Origin: Streptomyces atratus
GTDB lineage: Bacteria; Actinomycetota; Actinomycetes; Streptomycetales; Streptomycetaceae
DNA length: 64,000 nucleotides
Reading direction: 5' to 3'
NCBI RefSeq assembly: GCF_900119365.1
Contig: NZ_FPJO01000012.1
Coordinates: 142,562-206,561, forward strand
Of this stretch, positions 35,396-43,981 are shown piece after piece. A model generated the notes under the pieces. It was not told the DNA's origin. It ran no database searches and saw nothing but the letters and a program-made list of their open reading frames with translations. Both the position numbers and the translations under genes were made by a program. Numbering within the stretch: the first letter of the stretch is position 1; each line of letters opens with the position of its first letter.

Positions 35396-36898
35396 ATGAC
35401 GGACAACAGCACCATCATCAAGCTCACCGCCGCCGAGATCGCCGCGAAGATCGCCTCCGGCGAGCTCACGGCCGTCCAGGTCACCGAGGCCCACCTGGCC
35501 CGGATCGACGCGGTCGACGAGAAGGTCCACGCCTTCCTGCACGTCGACCGCGAGGGCGCGCTCGCGCAGGCCCGCGCCGTCGACGCCAAGAAGGCGGCCG
35601 GCGAGAAGCTCGGCCCGCTGGCCGGTGTCCCGCTCGCGCTGAAGGACATCTTCACCACGCAGGACATGCCGACCACCGTCGGTTCCAAGATCCTCGAAGG
35701 CTGGATCCCGCCGTACGACGCGACCCTCACCAGGAAGCTGAAGGCCGCCGACGTCGTCATCCTCGGCAAGACCAACATGGACGAGTTCGCCATGGGGTCC
35801 TCCACCGAGAACAGCGCCTACGGCCCGACCGGCAACCCCTGGGACCTCACCCGCATCCCGGGCGGCTCCGGCGGCGGCTCCTCCGCCGCGCTCGCCTCGT
35901 ACGAGGCCCCGCTCGCCATCGGCACGGACACCGGCGGCTCCATCCGCCAGCCCGCCGCCGTCACCGGCACCGTCGGCGTCAAGCCCACCTACGGCGGCGT
36001 CTCCCGCTACGGCATGGTGGCCTTCTCCAGCTCCCTGGACCAGGGCGGCCCCTGCGCCCGCACCGTCCTGGACGCGGCCCTGCTGCACGAGGTCATCGCC
36101 GGGCACGACCCGATGGACTCGACGTCCATCGACGCCCCGGTCCCGCCGGTCGTCGAGGCCGCCCTGGGCGGCAGCGTCGAGGGCATGCGCGTCGGCGTCG
36201 TCAAGCAGTTCGCCGGTGAGGGCTACCAGGCAGGCGTCGTCCAGCGCTTCAACGAGTCGGTCGAGCTGCTGAAGTCGCTCGGCGCCACGGTCGTCGAGCT
36301 GGACTGCCCGTCCTTCGACCTGGCCCTGTCGGCGTACTACCTGATCGCGCCGTCCGAGTGCTCCTCCAACCTGGCCCGCTTCGACGCCATGCGTTACGGG
36401 CTGCGCGTCGGCGATGACGGCACGCGTTCCGCCGAGGACGTCACCGCGCTCACCCGCGAGGCCGGCTTCGGCGACGAGGTCAAGCGCCGCGTCATCCTCG
36501 GCACGTACGCACTCAGCTCCGGCTACTACGACGCGTACTACGGCTCGGCGCAGAAGGTCCGCACCCTCATCACGCAGGACTTCGAGAAGGCCTTCGAGAA
36601 GGTCGACGTCATCGTCTCCCCGACGACGCCCACCACCGCCTTCCCGATCGGCGAGCGCGCCGACGACCCGATGGCGATGTACCTCGCGGACCTGTGCACC
36701 ATCCCGACCAACCTCGCGGGCAACTCCGCCATGTCGCTGCCCTGCGGCCTGGCTCCCGAGGACGGCCTGCCGGTCGGGCTGCAGATCATCGCCCCCGCCA
36801 TGAAGGACGACCGTCTCTACAAGGTCGGAGCCGCCGTCGAGGCCGCTTTCGTGGAAAAGTGGGGTCACCCGCTGTTGGAGGAGGCTCCGTCGTTGTGA
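35396..36898 (+). CDS. gatA: Asp/Glu-tRNA amidotransferase subunit A (amidase)
   Basis: The 500-aa amidase releases ammonia from glutamine for transamidation of Glu-tRNA(Gln) and Asp-tRNA(Asn). The Ser-cis-Ser-Lys triad is K83 in LKDIF, S158 in GGSGGGSSAALAS and S182 in DTGGSIRQPAA. The product has family length and motifs, including NMDEFAMGSSTENSAYG. The stop overlaps the GTG of the next small gene (GTGA). Confidence 0.97.
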   Translation: MTDNSTIIKLTAAEIAAKIASGELTAVQVTEAHLARIDAVDEKVHAFLHVDREGALAQARAVDAKKAAGEKLGPLAGVPLALKDIFTTQDMPTTVGSKILEGWIPPYDATLTRKLKAADVVILGKTNMDEFAMGSSTENSAYGPTGNPWDLTRIPGGSGGGSSAALASYEAPLAIGTDTGGSIRQPAAVTGTVGVKPTYGGVSRYGMVAFSSSLDQGGPCARTVLDAALLHEVIAGHDPMDSTSIDAPVPPVVEAALGGSVEGMRVGVVKQFAGEGYQAGVVQRFNESVELLKSLGATVVELDCPSFDLALSAYYLIAPSECSSNLARFDAMRYGLRVGDDGTRSAEDVTALTREAGFGDEVKRRVILGTYALSSGYYDAYYGSAQKVRTLITQDFEKAFEKVDVIVSPTTPTTAFPIGERADDPMAMYLADLCTIPTNLAGNSAMSLPCGLAPEDGLPVGLQIIAPAMKDDRLYKVGAAVEAAFVEKWGHPLLEEAPSL

Positions 36899-37134
36899 GC
36901 GCACTGACCAAGGCCAAGGGCTTCAAGAAGTCCAAGACCGGTACGTACCTGTCCATCGGCACCACCGCCTTCGGTGCGGTCGGCGTGCTCAAGCAGGCCA
37001 AGAAGGCACGCCACGAGCACGACACGCTCCGACTGATCGACGCCGTTGTCTCCGCCGCCGCCATCGCCACCGGTGTCGCCCTGCTGCTGCGCGAGCTCAA
37101 GCGCCTCGGCGATGACGACGTACTGCTGGGCTGA
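36895..37134 (+). CDS. Small conserved protein between gatA and gatB
   Basis: The 79-aa protein has a basic N-terminus (KGFKKSKTG), a weakly hydrophobic stretch (TYLSIGTTAFGAVGVL), a charged linker and a membrane-like segment (VVSAAAIATGVALLL). The GTG overlaps the gatA stop by four bases, so it is probably translationally coupled. A small gene in this slot appears to be a Streptomyces feature; whether it contributes to GatCAB or is only cotranscribed is unknown. Confidence 0.85.
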   Translation: MSALTKAKGFKKSKTGTYLSIGTTAFGAVGVLKQAKKARHEHDTLRLIDAVVSAAAIATGVALLLRELKRLGDDDVLLG

Positions 37135-37149
37135 GAGGGAAGTTTCACC

Positions 37150-38658
37150 GTGACTGTCACCGACCTGGTGTCGTACGAGGACGCGCTCGCGTCCTACGAC
37201 CCTGTCATGGGCCTGGAGGTCCATGTCGAGCTCGGCACCAAGACCAAGATGTTCTGTGGCTGCTCCACCGAGCTCAAGCAGGACGCCAACTCCCAGACCT
37301 GCCCGGTCTGTCTCGGCCTGCCCGGCGCCCTGCCGGTCGTCAACGAGATCGGCGTCGAGTCCGCCATCAAGATCGGCCTCGCGCTGAACTGCGAGATCGC
37401 CGAGTGGTGCCGCTTCGCCCGGAAGAACTACTTCTATCCGGACATGCCGAAGAACTTCCAGACCTCCCAGTACGACGAGCCGATCGCCTACAACGGCTAT
37501 CTGGACGTCCAGCTGGAGGACGGGGAGATCTTCCGGGTGCAGATCGAGCGCGCCCACATGGAGGAGGACACCGGCAAGTCGACCCACGTCGGCGGTGCCA
37601 CCGGCCGCATCCAAGGCGCGTCCCACTCCCTGCTCGACTACAACCGCGCGGGCATCCCGCTCATCGAGATCGTCACCAAGCCGATCGAGGGCGCGGGCGC
37701 ACGGGCCCCCGAGGTCGCCAAGGCGTACGTCGCCGAGCTCCGCGAGCTCATCAAGGCGCTCGGCGTCTCGGAGGCCCGTATGGAGATGGGCCAGATGCGC
37801 TGCGACGTCAACCTGTCGCTGCGCCCCAACGGCACCGAGACCTTCGGTACGCGCTCCGAGACGAAGAACGTGAACTCGCTGCGTTCCGTCGAGCGTGCCG
37901 CCCGGTTCGAGATCCAGCGCCACGCGGCCGTGCTGTCCTCCGGCGGCACGATCGTGCAGGAGACCCGGCACTTCCACGAGGAGGACGGCTCCACCACGGC
38001 CGGCCGCATCAAGGACAACGCCGAGGACTACCGCTACTTCCCCGAGCCCGACCTGGTACCGGTCGCCCCGGCCCGCGAGTGGGTCGAGGAACTGCGCAGG
38101 GGCCTCCCCGAGCTGCCGCGGCTGCGCCGCAAGCGGCTGAAGGAGGAGTGGGGTGTCTCCGAGCACGACATGCAGTCCATCCTCAACGCCGGCGCGGTCG
38201 ACCTGATCGTCGCCACGACCGACGCGGGCGCCCCCTCGGACCAGGCCCGCAAGTGGTGGATGGGCGAGCTGGCCCGTAACGCCAACGAGACCGGCCGCGG
38301 CCTCGACGCGCTGCCGATCACCCCGGTGCAGGTCGCCAGGGTGGCCGAGCTCGTCACCTCGGGCGACCTCAACGACAAGCTGGCCCGCCAGGTCATCGAG
38401 GGCGTCCTCGCGGGCGAGGGCGACCCGGACACCGTCGTCGAGAAGCGCGGCCTGAAGGTCGTCTCCGACGAGGGCGCGCTGTCCACGGCCGTCGACGAGG
38501 CCATCGCCGCCAACGCGGCCATCGCGGACAAGATCCGCGGCGGCAAGGTCGCGGCGGCGGGCGCACTCGTCGGTGCGGTCATGAAGGCCACCCGGGGCCA
38601 GGCGGACGCGGCCCGGGTCCGTGAGCTGATCCTGGAGAAGCTCGGCGTCGAGGGCTGA
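37150..38658 (+). CDS. gatB: Asp/Glu-tRNA amidotransferase subunit B
   Basis: The 502-aa subunit phosphorylates and amidates the misacylated tRNA. It has the start GLEVHVELGTKTKMFCGC, a zinc-type Cys cluster (FCGCSTE and TCPVCLGLPG), kinase-domain motifs (HMEEDTGKSTH, DYNRAGIPLIEIV) and a C-terminal YqeY-like tail (RELILEKLG). The GTG at 37150 follows GGGAAG. A terminator hairpin follows the gene. Confidence 0.97.
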   Translation: MTVTDLVSYEDALASYDPVMGLEVHVELGTKTKMFCGCSTELKQDANSQTCPVCLGLPGALPVVNEIGVESAIKIGLALNCEIAEWCRFARKNYFYPDMPKNFQTSQYDEPIAYNGYLDVQLEDGEIFRVQIERAHMEEDTGKSTHVGGATGRIQGASHSLLDYNRAGIPLIEIVTKPIEGAGARAPEVAKAYVAELRELIKALGVSEARMEMGQMRCDVNLSLRPNGTETFGTRSETKNVNSLRSVERAARFEIQRHAAVLSSGGTIVQETRHFHEEDGSTTAGRIKDNAEDYRYFPEPDLVPVAPAREWVEELRRGLPELPRLRRKRLKEEWGVSEHDMQSILNAGAVDLIVATTDAGAPSDQARKWWMGELARNANETGRGLDALPITPVQVARVAELVTSGDLNDKLARQVIEGVLAGEGDPDTVVEKRGLKVVSDEGALSTAVDEAIAANAAIADKIRGGKVAAAGALVGAVMKATRGQADAARVRELILEKLGVEG

Positions 38659-38682
38659 ACCCTCTCCGCAGGCACGTCCCCG

Positions 38683-38720
38683 AGGGGCGGCGCACCCACG
38701 ACCACGGGCGCGCCGCCCCT
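38683..38720 (+). terminator. Terminator hairpin after gatB
   Basis: AGGGGCGGCGC (38683-38693) pairs with GCGCCGCCCCT (38710-38720) around a 16-base loop. Confidence 0.8.
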
Positions 38721-38835
38721 TGGACTTTCCCGCAAGACCTGTTGGACGTTCACCACGGAGCCGTACGAAATCCTTCCGCAGGTCACCCGGCTTGATTAGC
38801 TTCCCGGCTGTACGACCGGACTCGGGAGGCTCAAC

Positions 38836-40956
38836 TTGACCACGGACATTTCACGGCGACGGCTCTTCGCGCTCGGCGGCGGTGCGCTCGGCGCCGCGGC
38901 GGCGGGGTCGCTGCTGCCGCCGTCGCTGCAGGCCGCGATCGCCGCGCAGCCGGCGCACTCGGCGGGGTCCGGAGGCCGTGACGGGCTCGGAGCCATCAAG
39001 CACGTGGTGATCCTCATGCAGGAGAACCGTTCCTTCGACCACTACTTCGGGACGCTCCGGGGCGTACGCGGCTTCGGTGACCGCAATGCCGTCGAGCTGC
39101 CCTCGGGCAAGCCGGTCTTCGAGCAGCCCGCACCGCTGGGCACCTCCGTGCTGCCGTTCCCGGTGCGCGACGCCGCCGAGACGCAGAAGAAGGACCTCCA
39201 GTACATCGGCGCGCTCGACCACTCCTGGAGCGGTGGCGGCAAGGCGTGGGCCGGCGGGTGGATGAACGGCTGGGTGACCGCCAAGACGGCCGCCACCATG
39301 GCGTACTACGACCGCCGCGACATCCCGCTCCACTACGAACTGGCCGACACCTTCACGGTCTGCGACGCGTACCACTCCTCCATCCACACCTCGACCAGCC
39401 CCAACCGCAACCACCTGTGGAGCGGGAAGACGGGCAACGAGCCGAACGGCAAGCGGGCCGTCGGCAACGACGCGTACAACGAGGGCACCCACCCCGGCTA
39501 CGACTGGGGCACGTACGCGGAGCGGCTGGAGAAGGCCGGGCACAGCTGGCGCACGTACACCGAGTGGGAGAACTTCACCGACAACCAGATCGAGTTCTTC
39601 GCCACCTTCAAGGCGGTCGCCCGCAAGGCGCTCGCGAAGACCGGCGGCCATACCTTCATGGAGTCGTTCTACGCCGCGGTGCGCGACGCGGACGCCGCGG
39701 AGCGGGAGCGGCTGTTCGGTCTGCTGGAGGAGGGCGTCGCCACCCTCGACAAGGCCGAACGCAGCCTCTTCGAGCGGGCGTTGCGCCGGGTGGAGACCGG
39801 AACGCTGGCCGACGAGTTCGCCAAGGACGTGGCGGCGGGCACCCTGCCCGAGGTCTCCTACCTGGTGCCCTCGGCCGTCGACTCGGAGCACCCGAGCGTC
39901 TCCTCGCCGATCCACAGCGCGACGATCGTCTACAAGGTCCTGGACGCGCTGGGCAAGCACCCCGATGTGTGGCGGCACACCGCCGTCTTCATCAACTACG
40001 ACGAGAACGACGGCTTCTTCGACCACGTGCCGCCGCCGGTCGCCTCGCCCGAGGTGACCGAGGAGCAGTGGGAGGGCAAGCCCACCGGTCTCGGCATACG
40101 GGTGCCGATGCTCGTGATATCGCCGTGGACCGTCGGCGGTTACGTCTGCTCCGAGGTCTTCGACCACACCTCCGTCATCCGCTTCCTGGAGCGCTGGACC
40201 GGAGTGAAGGAACCGAACATCGGCGACTGGCGGCGCACCGTCACCGGCGACCTGACCTCGGCCTTCGACTTCTCGCGCGCACGCCGCCGCCCCGAGGTGG
40301 AGCAGCCGGGTGCCATTCCGCCGTTCAGCGGCCGCTGGGCGCCGAAGCCGCCGCTCGTGCAGCACATGCCCGTGCAGGAGCCGGGCGCGCGCCCGGCCCG
40401 CGCGCTGCCGTACCAGCCGGACGCGCAGGCGAAGCCGGTGGACGGCGCGGTGCAGGTGGCCCTCAGCAACACCGGGCGCTCGTCGGCGCACTTCGCGCTG
40501 TATCCGTACGCCGGTGAGTTCCCCGTACCGCAGCACCGGGATGTGAAGGGCACGGCGCAGTGGACGGTGCCCGTCACCGGCGCGGCGTACCGGTTCACGG
40601 TGACGGGGCCGAACGGCTTCCGCCGTGAGTTCGCCGGGGCCGCGAAGGACGGCGCCCCGGCCGAGGTCGCCTCACGGATCGACGCCCATGAGCGCGATCT
40701 GCATCTCACGCTGCGCAACACGGGGCGCACGACGCTCACCTTCACCGTGGAGCCGCTGGGCTACGTCGACGAGGCGGACCTGCGGGACTGGACCCGGACC
40801 GTCAAGGTCAAGCCGGGGCGCAGCCGCACGGTGGTGCACTCGGCGGCCGACGCGCACGGCTGGTACGACCTGGCCGTCTCCGTCGACGGGGACGACACCT
40901 TCCGGCGCCGGCTGATGGGGCACATCGAGAACGGCCGGGCGAGCGTCTCGGGCTGA
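38836..40956 (+). CDS. Tat-exported phospholipase C, phosphocholine-specific type
   Basis: The 706-aa secreted phosphoesterase has a Tat signal (SRRRLFALGGGALGAAAA at residues 6-23) and the phosphoesterase core begins with HVVILMQENRSFDHYFGTLR, the family hallmark. Further motifs are YDENDGFFDHVPPP and SPIHSATIVYKVL. The final 200 residues form two related beta domains of DUF756 type (ALSNTGRSSAHFALY and LHLTLRNTGRTTLTFTV). The start is TTG at 38836 with a good GGGAGG upstream (38824-38829). It releases phosphocholine or a related headgroup outside the cell. Confidence 0.93.
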   Translation: MTTDISRRRLFALGGGALGAAAAGSLLPPSLQAAIAAQPAHSAGSGGRDGLGAIKHVVILMQENRSFDHYFGTLRGVRGFGDRNAVELPSGKPVFEQPAPLGTSVLPFPVRDAAETQKKDLQYIGALDHSWSGGGKAWAGGWMNGWVTAKTAATMAYYDRRDIPLHYELADTFTVCDAYHSSIHTSTSPNRNHLWSGKTGNEPNGKRAVGNDAYNEGTHPGYDWGTYAERLEKAGHSWRTYTEWENFTDNQIEFFATFKAVARKALAKTGGHTFMESFYAAVRDADAAERERLFGLLEEGVATLDKAERSLFERALRRVETGTLADEFAKDVAAGTLPEVSYLVPSAVDSEHPSVSSPIHSATIVYKVLDALGKHPDVWRHTAVFINYDENDGFFDHVPPPVASPEVTEEQWEGKPTGLGIRVPMLVISPWTVGGYVCSEVFDHTSVIRFLERWTGVKEPNIGDWRRTVTGDLTSAFDFSRARRRPEVEQPGAIPPFSGRWAPKPPLVQHMPVQEPGARPARALPYQPDAQAKPVDGAVQVALSNTGRSSAHFALYPYAGEFPVPQHRDVKGTAQWTVPVTGAAYRFTVTGPNGFRREFAGAAKDGAPAEVASRIDAHERDLHLTLRNTGRTTLTFTVEPLGYVDEADLRDWTRTVKVKPGRSRTVVHSAADAHGWYDLAVSVDGDDTFRRRLMGHIENGRASVSG

Positions 40957-40969
40957 TCCGGATCCGGGA

Positions 40970-41005
40970 GGCGGGGCGCCGCGTCGTACGACGCGGCGCC
41001 CCGCC
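40970..41005. terminator. Perfect 36-base palindrome after the phospholipase gene
   Basis: The two 18-base halves are exact reverse complements, with no mismatch. The RNA would form a GC-rich hairpin with a four-base loop, so it is a strong terminator and works for both strands. Confidence 0.9.
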
Positions 41006-41174
41006 GGAAACCGCTGTGAGCAAGGGCTCCCGGCCAGGGCTGTGAGTAAGGCCACGAAAGAGACAAAGGATCACTTTCGGCTGCCAGAGTGACGGTTCTC
41101 AGGTCATGCTTTCTTTGCGGGTAATTCATGCTTTGTACCGGCAAAGGACCACGAACCAGCAGGGAGCACGTCCG

Positions 41175-43412
41175 TTGGCCGCCATCGCCCGCTGGTGCAT
41201 CAGGCACCGTCTCCTCGCCGTCCTCGTCTGGCTGCTCGCCCTCGGCGGCACGGCCACCGCGGCGGGCTTCGCGGGTTCCGCGTACTCCAACGACTACGAG
41301 GTGCCCGGTACGGAGTCCGGCCGGGCCACCGAGCTCCTCAAGGGCGGCTTCACGGATCTCGGCGGTGACACCGACACCATCGTCTGGCACACCTCCGACT
41401 CCACCGTGCGGGCCGACGACGTCCGGCAGACGATGACCCGGACCCTGCACGCGGTCGAGGAACTGCCCGGGGTCGGCGCGGTCACCGGACCGTACGGCGC
41501 GTCCGGCACCGCACAGATCAGCGCCGACGGACACACCGCCTACGCCGCGGTCACCTTCGACCAGCTGGTCGAGGACATCCCGGTGCAGCAGGTCAGGGCG
41601 GTCGTGGACACCGCGAAGGCGGCCGCCGGGGACCACCTCCAGGTGGAGCTGGGCGGCCCCGCCGTCGCCCTCACCGAAGCACCCTCCGCCCACCTCAGCG
41701 AGGCCGTCGGGGTCGTCGTCGCGGCGGTCGTCCTCTTCCTCGCCTTCGGCTCCCTCGCCGCCAGCATGCTGCCCATCGCCACCGCGCTGGTCTCCGTCGG
41801 CACCGCCTACGCGGGCACCGTACTGCTCGGCCATCTGATGACCGTCGCCGACTTCGCGCCCATGCTGGGCATGCTGATCGGGCTCGGCGTCGGCATCGAC
41901 TACGCGCTGTTCATCGTCACCGGACACCGCAGAGGACTGCGCAGGGGCCTGTCGGTCACCGAGGCCGCCCAGACCGCCGTCGCGACGACCGGCCGCGCCG
42001 TCGTCTTCGCCGGGGCGACCGTCTGCATCGCACTGCTCGGCATGCTGATCCTGCGGCTCGGTTTCCTCAATGGTGTGGCGATCGCCGCCTCGCTCACCGT
42101 CGTCCTGACCGTGGCCGCCTCCGTGACCCTGCTGCCCGCCCTGCTCTCCTTCATCGGCCCGCGGGCGCTGAGCCGGCGCGAGCGCAGACGGCTCGCCGAG
42201 CACGGCCCGCAGCCCGAGGTGCCCACGGGCTTCGCGGCCCGCTGGTCCGCCTTCGTCGAACGCCACCCCAAGCTGCTCGGGGCGTGCGCCGCCGTGGTGA
42301 TGCTGGTCCTCGCGCTGCCCACCTTCTCCCTGCATCTGGGCAGCTCCGACCAGGGCAACAACCCCTCCTCGTCGACCACCCGGCAGGCGTACGACCTGCT
42401 GGCCGACGGATTCGGCCCCGGCGTCAACGGGCCGCTGACCATCGCCGCACAGCTGGACGGCGCCGACGACCGGCTCGCGATGGACGCCCTGCCCGCCACC
42501 CTGCGGTCCACCGAGGGCGTGGCCTCGGTCGGCCCGGTCACGTACAACAGCAGCGGCAGTACGGCCTTCGTCACCGTCGTACCGAACTCGTCGCCGCAGT
42601 CCCAGGAGACCAGCGAGCTCGTCGACCGGCTGCGTACGGACGTCCTGCCGAAGGCCGAGGAGAACAACTCGCTCCAGGCCCATGTCGGGGGAGTGACCGC
42701 CAGTTACGACGACTTCGCCCGGATCATCATCGGCAAACTCCCGCTCTTCGTCGGTGTGGTCATAGGGCTCGGCTGTCTGCTTCTGCTGCTGGCCTTCCGG
42801 TCGATCGCCATTCCGCTGAAGGCCGCGGTGATGAATGTGGCCGCCGTCGCCTCCTCGTTCGGGGTCGTCGTCGCGATCTTCCAGTGGGGCTGGGGGAGCG
42901 AACTGCTGGGCCTCGGCAGCTCGGGGCCCATCGAACCGTTCCTGCCGGTGATCATGGTGTCCGTGCTCTTCGGACTGTCCATGGACTACCAGGTGTTCCT
43001 GGTGGGGCGGATGTACGAGGAGTGGCTGGCGACCGGTGACAACCGGCGGGCCGTGCGGGTGGGCCTCGCCGAGACCGGCCGGGTGATCAACTCGGCGGCC
43101 GTGATCATGATTTCGGTCTTCCTCGCCTTCGTCCTCAGCGGGGACCGGGTCATCGCCATGTTCGGCATCGCGCTCGCCGCCGCCGTCCTGCTGGACGCCT
43201 TCGTCCTCCGTACGCTGCTGGTCCCCGCGCTGATGCATCTGCTGGGCGGGGCGAACTGGTGGCTGCCGCGCCGGCTGGACCGGCTGCTGCCGCGGATCAG
43301 CATCGAGCCTCCCGAGCACGGCCTCCCGCATGCGAAGATCCCGCAGGCAGCGCGACCCGCGGAGGTGGCGCAGCCCGCGCAAGCGGTGGAAGCGGTACGA
43401 GAAGGAGCATGA
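41175..43412 (+). CDS. MMPL/RND-family transporter
   Basis: The 745-aa membrane protein has the MMPL architecture: a first helix (AVLVWLLALGG), an extracellular loop, then groups of helices on either side of a second large loop (residues about 380-520). The motifs ADFAPMLGMLIGLGVGIDY and SVLFGLSMDYQVFLVGRMYE are the paired GxxxDY segments of the family. It exports lipids or small molecules; the substrate is unknown. The TTG at 41175 has AGGGAG upstream; an ATG at 41106 is in frame but lacks a site. The stop overlaps the next gene's start region. Confidence 0.92.
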   Translation: MAAIARWCIRHRLLAVLVWLLALGGTATAAGFAGSAYSNDYEVPGTESGRATELLKGGFTDLGGDTDTIVWHTSDSTVRADDVRQTMTRTLHAVEELPGVGAVTGPYGASGTAQISADGHTAYAAVTFDQLVEDIPVQQVRAVVDTAKAAAGDHLQVELGGPAVALTEAPSAHLSEAVGVVVAAVVLFLAFGSLAASMLPIATALVSVGTAYAGTVLLGHLMTVADFAPMLGMLIGLGVGIDYALFIVTGHRRGLRRGLSVTEAAQTAVATTGRAVVFAGATVCIALLGMLILRLGFLNGVAIAASLTVVLTVAASVTLLPALLSFIGPRALSRRERRRLAEHGPQPEVPTGFAARWSAFVERHPKLLGACAAVVMLVLALPTFSLHLGSSDQGNNPSSSTTRQAYDLLADGFGPGVNGPLTIAAQLDGADDRLAMDALPATLRSTEGVASVGPVTYNSSGSTAFVTVVPNSSPQSQETSELVDRLRTDVLPKAEENNSLQAHVGGVTASYDDFARIIIGKLPLFVGVVIGLGCLLLLLAFRSIAIPLKAAVMNVAAVASSFGVVVAIFQWGWGSELLGLGSSGPIEPFLPVIMVSVLFGLSMDYQVFLVGRMYEEWLATGDNRRAVRVGLAETGRVINSAAVIMISVFLAFVLSGDRVIAMFGIALAAAVLLDAFVLRTLLVPALMHLLGGANWWLPRRLDRLLPRISIEPPEHGLPHAKIPQAARPAEVAQPAQAVEAVREGA

Positions 43413-43966
43413 TGTTCGCGATATCCCTGGGTGACGACGGAGCGGAACTGCGTCCGCTGGAGATCTGGCAGGCCCAGGAGTTCCTGGACCACATGGACCG
43501 GGCCCGCGAGCTCGTCGATCCGTGGATCCCCTTCGCCTCCTTCGCCACCGACCTGGACTCGGCGCGGGAGCTGCTGCGGCGGTACGCGGAGAAGCAGGCG
43601 ACGGACACGGGGCGGATCTACGGCATCTGGCTGGAGGGCACGCTCGTCGGCGGCGTCCTGTTCCGGATCTTCGACGCGGAGTCGGGGAACTGCGAGATCG
43701 GCTGCTGGCTGGAGCCGGCGGGCCAGGGGCGCGGCCTGATCACCCGGGCGTCCCGGAAGCTGATCGACTGGGCGGTGTACGAGCGCGGCATGCACCGCGT
43801 GGAGTGGGACGCGTCCGCCGCGAACACCGCCAGCATCGCCGTCGCCGAGCGGCTCGGCATGACGCGCGACGGGGTGCTGCGCGAGAACTACCTGTACCGG
43901 GGTGAGCGGCACGACTCGGAGATCTGGTCGGTGCTGGCCCGGGAGTGGCGGGCACGGAAGGACTGA
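43412..43966 (+). CDS. GNAT-family N-acetyltransferase (RimJ/RimL-like)
   Basis: The 184-aa protein has the RimL-type fold: acetyl-CoA loop EPAGQGRGLITRAS, strand GNCEIGCWL and C-terminal motif ASAANTASIAVAERLGMTRD. It probably acetylates a protein N-terminus or small amine. GAAGGAG lies five bases before the ATG at 43412; an adjacent ATG at 43409 is in frame but too close to it. The start overlaps the MMPL stop. Confidence 0.9.
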   Translation: MFAISLGDDGAELRPLEIWQAQEFLDHMDRARELVDPWIPFASFATDLDSARELLRRYAEKQATDTGRIYGIWLEGTLVGGVLFRIFDAESGNCEIGCWLEPAGQGRGLITRASRKLIDWAVYERGMHRVEWDASAANTASIAVAERLGMTRDGVLRENYLYRGERHDSEIWSVLAREWRARKD

Positions 43967-43981
43967 TCCGAACGAGAGGCC

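Noticed and set aside
33902..36904. Minus-strand open frame opposite gatC/gatA and the GGDEF-EAL gene
   Set aside because: GC-driven shadow of well supported genes; it also reads through mobile element 1.
41013..41055. Direct repeat GCTGTGAGCAAGG / GCTGTGAGTAAGG before the MMPL gene
   Set aside because: Only two copies, 27 bases apart, in a GC-rich leader with no other regulatory hallmark; too weak to call an operator.
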